Assembly: GCA_965120355.1 (NCBI GenBank)
Contig: CBCPMX010000125.1
Coordinates: 1 to 48,223 of the forward strand
Direction: 5' to 3'
Source: CBCPMX01 sp965120355
GTDB taxonomy: Bacteria; Bacillota; Clostridia; Oscillospirales; Oscillospiraceae
Length of the DNA: 48,223 nt
A program made the position numbers and the translations under genes. The notes under the pieces were generated by a model. That model made no database searches and had not been told where the DNA came from. It was given only the letters and a program-made list of their open reading frames with translations. Below are positions 40,356 through 48,223 of this stretch, in pieces. Every line of letters starts with the position of its first letter. Positions within the stretch are counted from its first letter, which is position 1.

Positions 40356-42508
40356 TCAGATCTTTGTCAATACCGCGGTGTGCAGTGTGCGCGGCGTCAC
40401 CATGGCGTCAAACTGCACGATGACCCGTGCCGGCTCGTCCGCCTGGCCGATCACCTTGCCGGGGCCAAATACGGCGTGGGTGACGGCGGCGCCGGTGGGA
40501 AACTCCGTGGAAACGGCACGGGCACATTCCATCTGTTCCGTTTTGCGGATGAGGGCGCTGGCGCCCTCCACCAACTCCGGATTCAGCGGCTCCACATAGT
40601 CGACGTTTTCTTCTCCGGCGTTGAACAGGAACCGCGAGGGATAGCGGAACGAACCATCATAATTGGTTCCAGCGGCATCGGACAGGAACAGCCGGTCTCG
40701 CGCCCGGGTAAAGGCCACATAACACAGCCGCCGTTCCTCCTCCAGTTTCTCCCGGGTATTGGTGCGCTTGGAGGGGAAGATCCCCTCCGCCAGCCCGCAG
40801 ACAAACACAACCCGGAACTCCAGTCCCTTGGCAGCGTGGACGGTCATGAGCTTCACTGCCGCGGCCTTTTCCGCCGTATCCATGTTGGTGAACAGGGCAG
40901 CGTGATCCAGGTATTGCGGCAGCGTGACTTCCTCCCCGGCGCGGCGCGTATAGTCGAAAATGGCCTGTTTCAGCTCTGCCAGGTTGTCCAGCCGGTCCTC
41001 CTCTCCGGACATGCGGAGCATAGCCTCGTAACCGCTTTCGCTGAGCACCTCCGCCAGCAAATCCGTCAGATCCATCTGCGGATAGATGGCTTTGAACTTT
41101 TCAATCATACGGGCATACTCCCTGGCGCGGCTGCGGCGGAACAGTTCCGTGTCCAGATTCTCCAGCAGCGCCTCATAGAGTGTACAGCCCCGCAGCGCGG
41201 CATAGTCCTTCAAAAAAGCGATACGGGTGCGGCCCACACCGCGCCGCGGCGCGTTGACCGTCCGCAGGAAGGCCACGTCGTCTCCCCGGCAGAGCATCCG
41301 CAGATAGCACAGCACATCCTTGATTTCCTTGCGCTTGTAGAACTCCACGCCGGAATAGAGCACATAGGGGATCTTTTCCCGGATCAGCGCCTCTTCCACT
41401 GTGCGTGAGACATGATGGGCGCGGTAGAGCACGCCGACCTCGGAGAGACTGACGCCGCTCTCTTCCAGCTTTTTGATTTCCGCCGCCATCCAGGATGCCT
41501 CCTGCGCCTGGGTTTTGGCGTGATAGTACAGTGGTTTGGGGCCGCCGTCCCGTACCGCCGTCAAAGCCTTCTCCAGCCGTTCCCGGTTGTGGGCAATCAG
41601 GGCGTTGGAAGCGTTCAGGATTTCCGGTGTGGACCGGTAATTGGTGTTGAGAAAAATGGTTTGGGCATTGGGATGGCGGCTGACAAACTCCAGAATAAAC
41701 TTCACATCGGCGCCGCGCCAGGTGTAAATGGTTGATCCGGATCGCCCACCACAAATAAATTATGGTGATACCCTGCCAGAATATCCGCCAGCTCGTACTG
41801 ATCCTTGTCAATGTCCTGAAATTCATCCACCATAATGTACTCCAGCCGCCGCTGCCACTTTTCCCGAACCGCCTTGTCCTGCTTGAGGGTATAGAGGGTG
41901 AAGTAGATCAGATCGTCGAAGTCCAACCCATAACACTTGCGCTGCTCATAGAAATAGCGGTACAGCACCTTGTCTTTCAGGGTAGAGGCGGCACTTTCCA
42001 GCTCCCGCAGCCGATCCAGATCCATGTCAATGAGGGTTTTGACATACCCGCGGCCACCCTTGCGCCAACCGATGTGGTCGATGGCCTCCTTGATGGTCAG
42101 GTCCCGGGAGGTGATGCCCAGATCTTCAAAGACGGTTTTCAGCATGGCCGCTTTGTCTTCTTCGTCCAGCACAATAAACGTGGAAGGGAACTGCACCACA
42201 TGGCAGTCCTCCTTCAGTAAACTGACGCAGAAGCCGTGAAAAGTGGTGATCCGCGCCAGATCCTGATCCGGCAAAACCCGGCGGATTCGCTTTTTCATCT
42301 CGGCAGCGGCCTTGTTTGTAAATGTCACACAGAGGATGCCGGCGGTGGAAATGCCCAGCGCCTCCACCAGATACAAAAAACGGTGGGTCAGGGTCTTGGT
42401 CTTGCCGGAGCCGGCGCCGGCAATGACGCGGATATACCCCTCGGTGGCCTCCACGGCCTGCCGTTGCTGGGGGTTCAGCTCGGAGAATCGTTTTTCAAAT
42501 TCCAACAT
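40356..42508 (-). pseudogene. UvrD/PcrA-family DNA helicase, frameshifted
   Basis: Two frames make up one superfamily 1 helicase of about 717 residues. The first (ATG 42508, GAGGTG upstream) has Walker A AGAGSGKT, TFTNKAAAEMKKRI, TTFHGFC and VDEFQDIDKDQYEL, ending at GDPDQ. The second resumes with KFILEFV, NTNYRSTPEIL, then GLEFRVVFVCGLAEGIFPS and FTRARDRLFLS, ending in a PcrA-like C-terminal segment HAVFGPGKVIG. The break is at about 41730-41734: restoring one base in CAA-CCATT gives the family motif GDPDQSIYTWRGAD. It is either a real inactivating deletion or a single-base assembly error, hence the pseudogene label with reserve. Role if intact: 3'-5' helicase in repair and conflict removal. 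Confidence 0.85.
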
Positions 42509-42849
42509 GGCGCACCTCACAGGTTCAAATATAAGCCGGATCACGGGGATTTCATCTATTTTAGCATGTCAGGTGTCCTATAATTCGGACTACTATGGCC
42601 ATATCCGATGAAAAACGGCCTGCTGCAGCCTCTCCAATCTGTCTGCCGGTAACGCGCCGCGTCCCCTGGACCATAGACGGCTCCAGGGGACGCGGCTGAA
42701 AGGATTAAAATAAGCGGACTGTCCTGTTGATTGTGTCGGATACGCCACTGCCTGTGCTCCGCCAAGGGACCTGCAATACGCGCACATACTCTATTCTATC
42801 AATTTATTGATTTCCAGACCGCTTTTTATGTTCCGAAGAGGCAGTTTTC
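42509..42849. other. Gap without gene; long inverted repeat
   Basis: Between the helicase gene and the S9 peptidase gene. GCCGCGTCCCCTGGA (42656-42670) pairs with TCCAGGGGACGCGGC (42682-42696), strong but with no U-tract. ATCAAT/ATTGAT lies at 42798-42811. The 12-mer TATGGCCATATC occurs at 42594 and again beyond the other end of the helicase gene (40330). A likely helicase -10 (TAAAAT, minus) is near 42560. Confidence 0.6.
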
Positions 42850-44793
42850 TCACAGATTTTCCTCTTTGAGATATCTGTCAAACCAATTGAGGATTTCCCG
42901 CATACGGCTAATGCGGTTTTGTGGCCTGCCGGAACGAGATAATTCATGATTCTCTCCATGGAACAGACACGTCTTGGCAGGACAACCATGCATCTTCAGT
43001 GCATTGAACATCGCCATGGCATCGGTCATGTAGCAGCGGTAATCCTCGTCGGACTGGATGAAGAGGGTGGGCGTTGTACAGTTGGGCGCATATTTCAAGG
43101 GAGATTGATTCCACATTTCCTCGTAGTCCTCTTCCGTGGTAACGCCCTGCTCCGCTTTGGTACACATGAGGCCGATGTCTGAGGAATATTCGAAGCCCGA
43201 CATAAAGGAGATGGACCGCTGGGCGCAGGCGGCAGCAAACCGGCCGGTGTGACCAATCACCCAATTGGTCATAAATCCGCCATAGGAGCCGCCGCAGATG
43301 GCCATCCGTTCCGGGTCGATTTCAGGGTAGATCCGGAGCATTTCGTCAGTGAAATCCATGAGATTCTGATAGTCCACTGTGCTCCATTTGCCCAGAATGT
43401 TGGAGAACGCTTCGCCGCGGCCATCGGATCCCCGGGGATTGCAGTAGAGGACCATATATCCCGCGTTGGCCCACATCTGCATCTCGTGGTGATAGACAGT
43501 GCCGAATGCCCCCAGAGGGCCACCGTGGACGTGGACAATGGCGGGGTATTTCCCGCCCGGCTCAAATCCGGCGGGCTTGATGCAGAAACCATGGACTTCA
43601 AACCCATCCGAGGCGGAAAACGCGTGATATTCAGCGGGGCGCACGTCATATTGAGCGGCGAAGCCGTCGTTGAAGTGGGTGACCTGGCGGCCGTCGTAAT
43701 ACAGTTCCGCCAAGCTGCCCGGCGTCATTTTGCTGGCAAGGAAATGGCCGTCCCAATAGTCGAAACTGTCCACAGCGTCGTTTTCACCGTCGCCGGTGAC
43801 ACAGAATCTCACGTTGCCGCTGAAGTCCACATGGGCGATGGAGGCCCCCTCATTAAGCGTCACAAGGAAATACCAGCCGTCCTCTGCCCGGTAGGCCGTG
43901 TTGCCGCCGCCGTAGCGAGCGTCGGAGCAGACGGTGTTGACGCCCAGGCCCAAACCCTGGCGGGAGAGCTTTTTATAGGTACCGATGGTGATGTCCAGCA
44001 CAAAGAAGTCACTGGCCTGCCCCTCGCCGTCCACCGGCAGGTCGGTGCCGGTGAAGAGGATCTCGCCGTCCTTCCAGAAGCAGATGCGGTAATTGGCCTT
44101 GCGGTGCTTTTCCAAAAGGCACACATCCTCGCCGGTTTCCAGGTCATACAGCCGGATCTGCGGCTCAAAGGGGCTGCGCATCCAGTCCTGCCATGGATAT
44201 GCCTGGTAGGCGATTTTGCTCCCCCGCACATCATAGTAGGCCACATCGGACCAGGGTTCTGTCAGCGCTTGAAGGCGGTCTGCCCCGCGGTCATAGAGAA
44301 ACAGTGCCCGGCGGCGGCCCTCAATAAAGCCGTAGCCATTGAACCAGAAGGGGGTTTCCTCAATGACCTCGTAGTCAGAGTTGTCGGTCTTTTCGCGGTT
44401 GTCCTGAATACCGAGAATCAGAAACCGCCCGTCTGCCAGCTGCTCCATGGACCAGACTGCCTTCTCCAGGCGGAATGCCTCCACCGCCTCGCCGCCCTTG
44501 GGGTCGATTTCATAATAGCAGGTGGGCTTGTCCGGATCCGAGGTTTGGGGCCTGCTCTGGAAGAGGATCTTATTATCTTCCGTCCAGGTATAGGTCCGCA
44601 CATCCCCCCGGGTGGTGAGCCGCCGGACCTTTTCTCCGGCCACCTCAAACATCCACAGGTCGCTGACATAATCGTTTTCTGCCCGGCGGGCCTGGGAGAC
44701 CACAAAGGCCGCCATGGTTCCATCTTTGGAGAACCTGGGGTTACTGACATACTGGAAATCCAGAAACGTCTCAATTTCAATTTTCTTTTTCAT
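42850..44793 (-). CDS. S9 family peptidase (acylaminoacyl-peptidase/prolyl oligopeptidase type)
   Basis: A 647-residue cytoplasmic serine peptidase. The N-terminal half (about 1-390) has beta-propeller-like repeats (NPRFSKDGTMAAFVVS; DLWMFEVAG; TWTEDNKILF) gating access. The C-terminal alpha/beta hydrolase domain carries the triad: Ser503 in GGSYGGF, Asp584 in SDEDYR and His616 in HGENHELSRSG; the oxyanion-type HVHGGP motif is present. Family members release N-terminal residues from short peptides. The gene is 11 nt after an amidohydrolase gene and last in the peptide-use operon. AAGGGG is upstream of the ATG. Confidence 0.92.
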   Translation of the reverse strand: MKKKIEIETFLDFQYVSNPRFSKDGTMAAFVVSQARRAENDYVSDLWMFEVAGEKVRRLTTRGDVRTYTWTEDNKILFQSRPQTSDPDKPTCYYEIDPKGGEAVEAFRLEKAVWSMEQLADGRFLILGIQDNREKTDNSDYEVIEETPFWFNGYGFIEGRRRALFLYDRGADRLQALTEPWSDVAYYDVRGSKIAYQAYPWQDWMRSPFEPQIRLYDLETGEDVCLLEKHRKANYRICFWKDGEILFTGTDLPVDGEGQASDFFVLDITIGTYKKLSRQGLGLGVNTVCSDARYGGGNTAYRAEDGWYFLVTLNEGASIAHVDFSGNVRFCVTGDGENDAVDSFDYWDGHFLASKMTPGSLAELYYDGRQVTHFNDGFAAQYDVRPAEYHAFSASDGFEVHGFCIKPAGFEPGGKYPAIVHVHGGPLGAFGTVYHHEMQMWANAGYMVLYCNPRGSDGRGEAFSNILGKWSTVDYQNLMDFTDEMLRIYPEIDPERMAICGGSYGGFMTNWVIGHTGRFAAACAQRSISFMSGFEYSSDIGLMCTKAEQGVTTEEDYEEMWNQSPLKYAPNCTTPTLFIQSDEDYRCYMTDAMAMFNALKMHGCPAKTCLFHGENHELSRSGRPQNRISRMREILNWFDRYLKEENL

Positions 44794-44804
44794 TCACAAT
44801 CCCC

Positions 44805-46001
44805 TTACCGAATCAGCGCGCCGCGGCGAATGACATGCTGCGGCTTTTGATACATGACGGAAATATCCTGGACAGGATCGCCATCCACCACAATCAGGTC
44901 GGCCTTTTTCCCCACCTTTACGGTGCCAATTTCCTGATCCAGGCGCATGAGAATGGCGCCGTTGATGGTGGCCTGCTTCAAAAGATCCAGATTGCTGGCA
45001 CCCAGCAGCTCTTTGCGCTGCTGCCATTCCAGGAAGGGCGCCTGGCGCTGGCTGTCCATCGCCAAATCAGTGCCCCAGCCCATGAGAATGTTGTAGTTTT
45101 CATAGGCGTTGCGCAGGCAGCTGGCCCGGCGGCGGTTGACGGGGCCGAGCCGGGCAATTTCCGTCTCGCTGCGGCCATCCAGCCGGTTCATCTCCTCGCT
45201 GGAGCAGCACAGTGTAGGCACAATGCCGATGTCGGTGCGGCCATCGAGCTTTTTGCAGGCCGCATCGGAGATGAAGCTGGCGTGCTCAATGGTGTGGACG
45301 CCGCAGTCAATCATGGTATCGATGGCTTCTGTGCCGTGGCAGTGGCAGGCCACATAACTGCCCTTCCGGGCGGCGATGGCCACAGCCTCGCAAATTTCAT
45401 CTTTTTCCAGGATCCTCCGTCCCGGCAGGCTGTCTTCCACCATCATGGAGCCGGTGCCATAGAGCTTGATCAGATCCACGCCTTTTTCAAATTGCTCCCG
45501 CACCACCCGGCGCATATCCAACGGATTGTCGATGTAACAGTTCATGAAATCATAAGCGTCAAAGCCGGCGGTGTGGGGCGAGATGGTCACGCCAGTGGTT
45601 TGGATCGTTGGCCCCACAAAGTCGCCGTCGTTGATGGCATTTCTGGCCGCAATGGCGGGATACCCCCAGGTGTCCCCCACATCCCGCACCGTGGTGAAGC
45701 CGAGATCCAACAGGAATTGGGCAAACCGCAGGCAGTCAAAGGCCCGCTGCGCCGGAACCGCGATGCGGTCAATGGTGTTCCAGGGATTGCGTTTGCCCAT
45801 GAACAGGTGGACATGCATGTCGATTAACCCCGGCAGAACTGTTTTCCCGGCGGCATCGAGTTCTTCGTAGCCGCCGGAAACGGGGCTTCCGCACGGCAAA
45901 AGCGCCTGAATCGCTTCCCCCTCCAGCACAATATCCGCCTGTGTGAGATCGGTCCCCTCCGTGAGCTCCGGCACCAGATTTGCGTTTCGAATGACAATCA
46001 T
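44805..46001 (-). CDS. Amidohydrolase family protein (imidazolonepropionase/Xaa-dipeptidase-like)
   Basis: A 398-residue metal-dependent amidohydrolase. The ATG at 46001 has GGGGGGA six nt upstream. Metal and active-site features: HVH in GLIDMHVHLF, a Lys in GVDLIKLYGTGSM (candidate carbamylated), His in CHCHGTEAID, His in HTIEHASF and Asp in GWGTDLAM. Such enzymes hydrolyse amide or C-N bonds of small cyclic or dipeptide substrates; position next to an S9 peptidase and an Opp/Dpp transporter points to peptides or derivatives. It is about 60% like the frameshifted copy upstream (my impression), from which it is separated by 13 nt. Confidence 0.88.
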   Translation of the reverse strand: MIVIRNANLVPELTEGTDLTQADIVLEGEAIQALLPCGSPVSGGYEELDAAGKTVLPGLIDMHVHLFMGKRNPWNTIDRIAVPAQRAFDCLRFAQFLLDLGFTTVRDVGDTWGYPAIAARNAINDGDFVGPTIQTTGVTISPHTAGFDAYDFMNCYIDNPLDMRRVVREQFEKGVDLIKLYGTGSMMVEDSLPGRRILEKDEICEAVAIAARKGSYVACHCHGTEAIDTMIDCGVHTIEHASFISDAACKKLDGRTDIGIVPTLCCSSEEMNRLDGRSETEIARLGPVNRRRASCLRNAYENYNILMGWGTDLAMDSQRQAPFLEWQQRKELLGASNLDLLKQATINGAILMRLDQEIGTVKVGKKADLIVVDGDPVQDISVMYQKPQHVIRRGALIR

Positions 46002-46014
46002 AATTGTTCCCCCC

Positions 46015-47207
46015 TTATCGGACCAGGACGCCATGCTTCATCACATGCGCCGGCTTCTGATACATGACGGAAATATCCTCGTCGGGCTTGCCGTCCACCA
46101 CAATCAGGTCCGCCCGTTTCCCCACTTCAACCGTGCCGATCTGGTCGGACAGCCCCATCAACATGGCGCCATTGACAGTGGCCTGCTTGAGCAGATCCAG
46201 ATTCTCCATACCCAGCTCCTCTTTCCGAATCTTCCACTCGATAAATGGGCGCTTTTTCTGCGCCGGCAGAGAAAAGTCTGTCCCCCAGCCCATGAGAATG
46301 TCGTGATTGGCATAGGCATTTTGGATGCAGGCGTTCCGCCGGCGATTGGCGCGGTCCAGAAACTCCAGATTAGTATGTCCCTCCAGTTCATTCATCTCCC
46401 GGCTGGAGCAGGCCAGGGTGGGAACAATGCCGGCATCTTTACGCCCATCCAGCTTTTTGCAGGATTCTTCCGTAATAAAACTGGCATGCTCAATGGTACG
46501 GACGCCGCAGTCGATCATCACGTCAATGCCCTCCGCACCGTGGCAGTGGCTGGCCACATAGCTGCCCTTCAGGGCCGCCATTTGCACAGCCTCCCGAATC
46601 TCGTCGGTCTCCAGAAGGCGGCAGTCCGGCAGGCTGTCCACAGCCAGCATGGAGCCGGTGCCATAGAGCTTGATGAAGTCGGCGCCGTGGGCAAACTGTC
46701 TGCGCACTTCGGTGCGCATTTCATAGGGATTGGAGATGTAGTCCATGGCGTGTTCGCAGCCGTCAAATCCTGCTGCCCGGCCGGAGATGATGACGCCGCT
46801 GCCATAGATGGTGGGGCCGGTGAACTGGCCTTCGTTGATGGCGTCCCGCACCGCGAAGGACGGATAATGTACCTCATCTCCCACGTCCCGCACCGTGGTA
46901 AAGCCCAGATCCAGCAGGAACTGGGCAAACAGCAGGCAGTCCAGCGCCCGCCGGGGCTGGGCCGCCACCCGGGGCGCGGGATTGCGCCAGGCATCTTCGC
47001 TGTAGGAAACAGGTGGACGTGCATGTCGATCAAACCCGGCAGCAGCGTTGCGCCGGCCAGATCCAACTCCTGCTCGCCGGCGGGGGCGCTGCCGGCGGGT
47101 TCTACCGCAGCGATCACGCCGTCTCGAACGGTCACATCTGCCACAGGCGGGACAGCGCCGCCGGACAGCTCTGGAATAACCCTACAATTGCGATATACAA
47201 AGGTCAT
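46015..47207 (-). pseudogene. Amidohydrolase paralog, frameshifted
   Basis: Frame 1 (ATG 47207, AGGAG 8 nt upstream) reads MTFVYRNCRVIPELSG to GLIDMHVHLF and then becomes nonsense. Frame 2 continues YSEDAWRNPAPRVAAQPRRALDCL through KLYGTGSM, HCHGAEG, TIEHASF and GWGTDFS to the stop at 46015. Restoring one base near 47005-47009 (after LF, before the YSED codons) gives a 397-residue protein, almost exactly the length of the intact paralog. The start overlaps the stop of the cytidylate-kinase-like gene (ATGA). The frameshift may be real or a base-call error. Confidence 0.85.
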
Positions 47208-47842
47208 GATGTATGCTCCTCAATGTTGAATTTTTGACGGAGGTAGTATTCAATTAGGGCAACGGCGCCGTCTTGCCTCACCCTGCCGGTATTGATGGTC
47301 AGGTCGTAGTTGGTGACATTGGACCACTCCCCTCCGCCGGTGTAGTACTTGTAGTAATCCGAGCGGTAGCGGTCAGTTTTGGTGATCATCTCATGGGCCT
47401 GCGCTTCGGTGGTGTCCGGCATTCTCTCCATGATCCGCTTGAGGCAGTAGGCACGCGGCGCCTCGATATAGACGGAAATCACGTTGTCCCTGTCCCGCAG
47501 CACATAGTCGGCACATTTGCCGACGATAACGCAGCTCTCCGTCTCCGCCAGGACCCGAATGATGTGGCTCTGGATGTCAAACATCTTTGGATCAGAGGTG
47601 AAGCGGGAGAGAACCGGCAGCGGATTGCGGGCAATGGGCATTTTCGTCAGCAAATTCACAAAATAGCTGCCGGTGAGCCGCTCATCCGGGAAGTATTCCT
47701 CGCCCAGGCCGCTGTACTGCGACGCCATGGACAAAATGCGGTTTTCATAGCACTCAATGCCCAAATTCTTTGCCAGCCGCATGGCAATCTGTTTTCCGCC
47801 GGAACCGAAGCCCCTGGCGATGGTGATGACATAGTTTTGCAT
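47204..47842 (-). CDS. Cytidylate kinase-like family protein
   Basis: A 212-residue P-loop protein. Residues 5-18 have the modified P-loop VITIARGFGSGGKQIA (GxGSGGK), then helices around YENRILSMAS and the LID-type region with Arg/Lys and TDRYRSDYYKYYTGGGEW, a hallmark of the clostridial cytidylate-kinase-like family; the C-terminal NYDLTINTGRV strand is also typical. The family is often next to metabolic or transport genes, with unproven substrate, so I do not call it CMP kinase. It starts 39 nt after the transporter gene (AGGAGG just upstream), as the second gene of the operon visible here, and shares ATGA with the next. Confidence 0.82.
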   Translation of the reverse strand: MQNYVITIARGFGSGGKQIAMRLAKNLGIECYENRILSMASQYSGLGEEYFPDERLTGSYFVNLLTKMPIARNPLPVLSRFTSDPKMFDIQSHIIRVLAETESCVIVGKCADYVLRDRDNVISVYIEAPRAYCLKRIMERMPDTTEAQAHEMITKTDRYRSDYYKYYTGGGEWSNVTNYDLTINTGRVRQDGAVALIEYYLRQKFNIEEHTS

Positions 47843-47881
47843 AGCTTTCTCCTCCTGTACAAAACAAGGCAGCGGACCAGC

Positions 47882-48223
47882 CTAAGCGTGGACCAGATGG
47901 CAGGCAACCTGGTGGCCGCCGTCACCCTTGAGCACTGGTTCCGTCTCCATACACTGCTCGGTGGCATAGGGACATCTGGTATGGAAGTGGCAGCCTCTGG
48001 GGGGATTTACGGGGCTGGGGATGTCCCCCTGCAGTACAATGCGTTCCCGCTTGGCGTTGAGCTCCGGGACAGGGATGGCGCTCATCAGGGCTTTGGTATA
48101 GGGATGTTGGGCGTGTGCGTAAAGTTCCTTCTTCGGCGCAATTTCCACAATTTTCCCCAAGTACATGACAGCCACTGTCCCGCAGATGTATTTGACCACA
48201 GACAGGTCGTGGGAGATAAACAG
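47882..48223 (-). CDS. Oligopeptide/dipeptide ABC transporter ATP-binding protein (OppF/DppF-like), 3' part
   Basis: The last ~113 residues of a gene that enters from the right edge. The fragment starts in the H-loop region (LFISHDLSVVKYICGTVAVMYLGKIVE) and contains the C-terminal oligopeptide/dipeptide domain (AHAQHPYTKALMSAIPVPE; GDIPSPVNPPRGCHFHTRCPYATEQC), which holds the Cys-x-Phe-His-x-Arg-Cys motif of the OppF/DppF group. Walker A and B are off the edge. It powers uptake of short peptides, the probable substrates for the downstream S9 peptidase and amidohydrolases. Confidence 0.9.
   Translation of the reverse strand: MFISHDLSVVKYICGTVAVMYLGKIVEIAPKKELYAHAQHPYTKALMSAIPVPELNAKRERIVLQGDIPSPVNPPRGCHFHTRCPYATEQCMETEPVLKGDGGHQVACHLVHA

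Noticed and set aside
43249..44850. Long plus-strand open frame opposite the S9 peptidase
   Set aside because: Shadow frame; the minus-strand protein has a complete catalytic triad.

Overview
The window looks like chromosome of a moderately GC-rich, low-oxygen Firmicute of the Clostridia, most like the gut Oscillospiraceae. This is inferred from strong AGGAGG-type ribosome binding sites, sigma-A promoters (TTGACA/TATAAT type, mostly 17-bp spacers), ECF-type vitamin uptake, heterodimeric ABC exporters, TraX and flavodoxin/DUF4405 genes, and an anaerobic molybdoenzyme with an Fe-S flavoprotein. There is no rRNA or tRNA, so the taxonomy stays inferential.

Layout. 1-0.7 kb: a MerR-type regulator that has lost its DNA-binding half, next to the start of a gene reading out of the left edge; this looks like an insertion boundary. 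0.9-7 kb (+): an Fe-S/FAD oxidoreductase, then an M19 dipeptidase translationally coupled to a DMSO-reductase-family molybdoenzyme, then Pth2 and an SRAP protein. 7-11 kb: an acidic lipoprotein, a secreted beta-helix protein with a Gly-Gly-Pro repeat, and a small conserved protein whose promoter carries a perfect 20-bp palindrome over the -10 box. 11-14.2 kb (-): a TrpXYZ-like ABC uptake operon with a long leader. 14.3-14.6 kb: a dense array of hairpins. 14.6-16.3 kb (-): a P1-family peptidase and an ECF S component. 16.4-18.7 kb (-): an operon of three different SnoaL/NTF2-like proteins. 18.8-20.6 kb: an ABC-F ATPase.

20.7-31 kb: two heterodimeric ABC exporters. The first is downstream of a MarR repressor gene, with the same inverted repeat at the marR promoter and ahead of the exporter. 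The second lies beyond an orphan solute-binding lipoprotein. 31-37 kb: a CDF metal transporter and three regulators (AraC with a degenerate receiver, GntR/UTRA, LysR), two of them behind textbook promoters. 37-40.3 kb: TraX behind a long leader, then a small redox-type cluster (flavodoxin-like lipoprotein, flavodoxin, DUF4405-like membrane protein) in which two genes seem to have lost their middles in frame, then a membrane protein built from an internal duplication. 40.3-48.2 kb (-): a frameshifted UvrD/PcrA-type helicase, then a peptide-use operon (OppF/DppF end, cytidylate-kinase-like protein, two paralogous amidohydrolases, one frameshifted, and an S9 peptidase).

Themes: peptide and amino-acid scavenging (M19, P1, S9, amidohydrolases, Opp and Trp-type ABC), export and defence (two exporters, MarR, ABC-F), and anaerobic redox chemistry (Fe-S flavoprotein, molybdoenzyme, flavodoxins). 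I see no CRISPR array, complete transposon or phage. The least explained signals are the triple SnoaL operon, the paired in-frame internal deletions, two long structured leaders, the hairpin array and the palindrome-controlled small gene.
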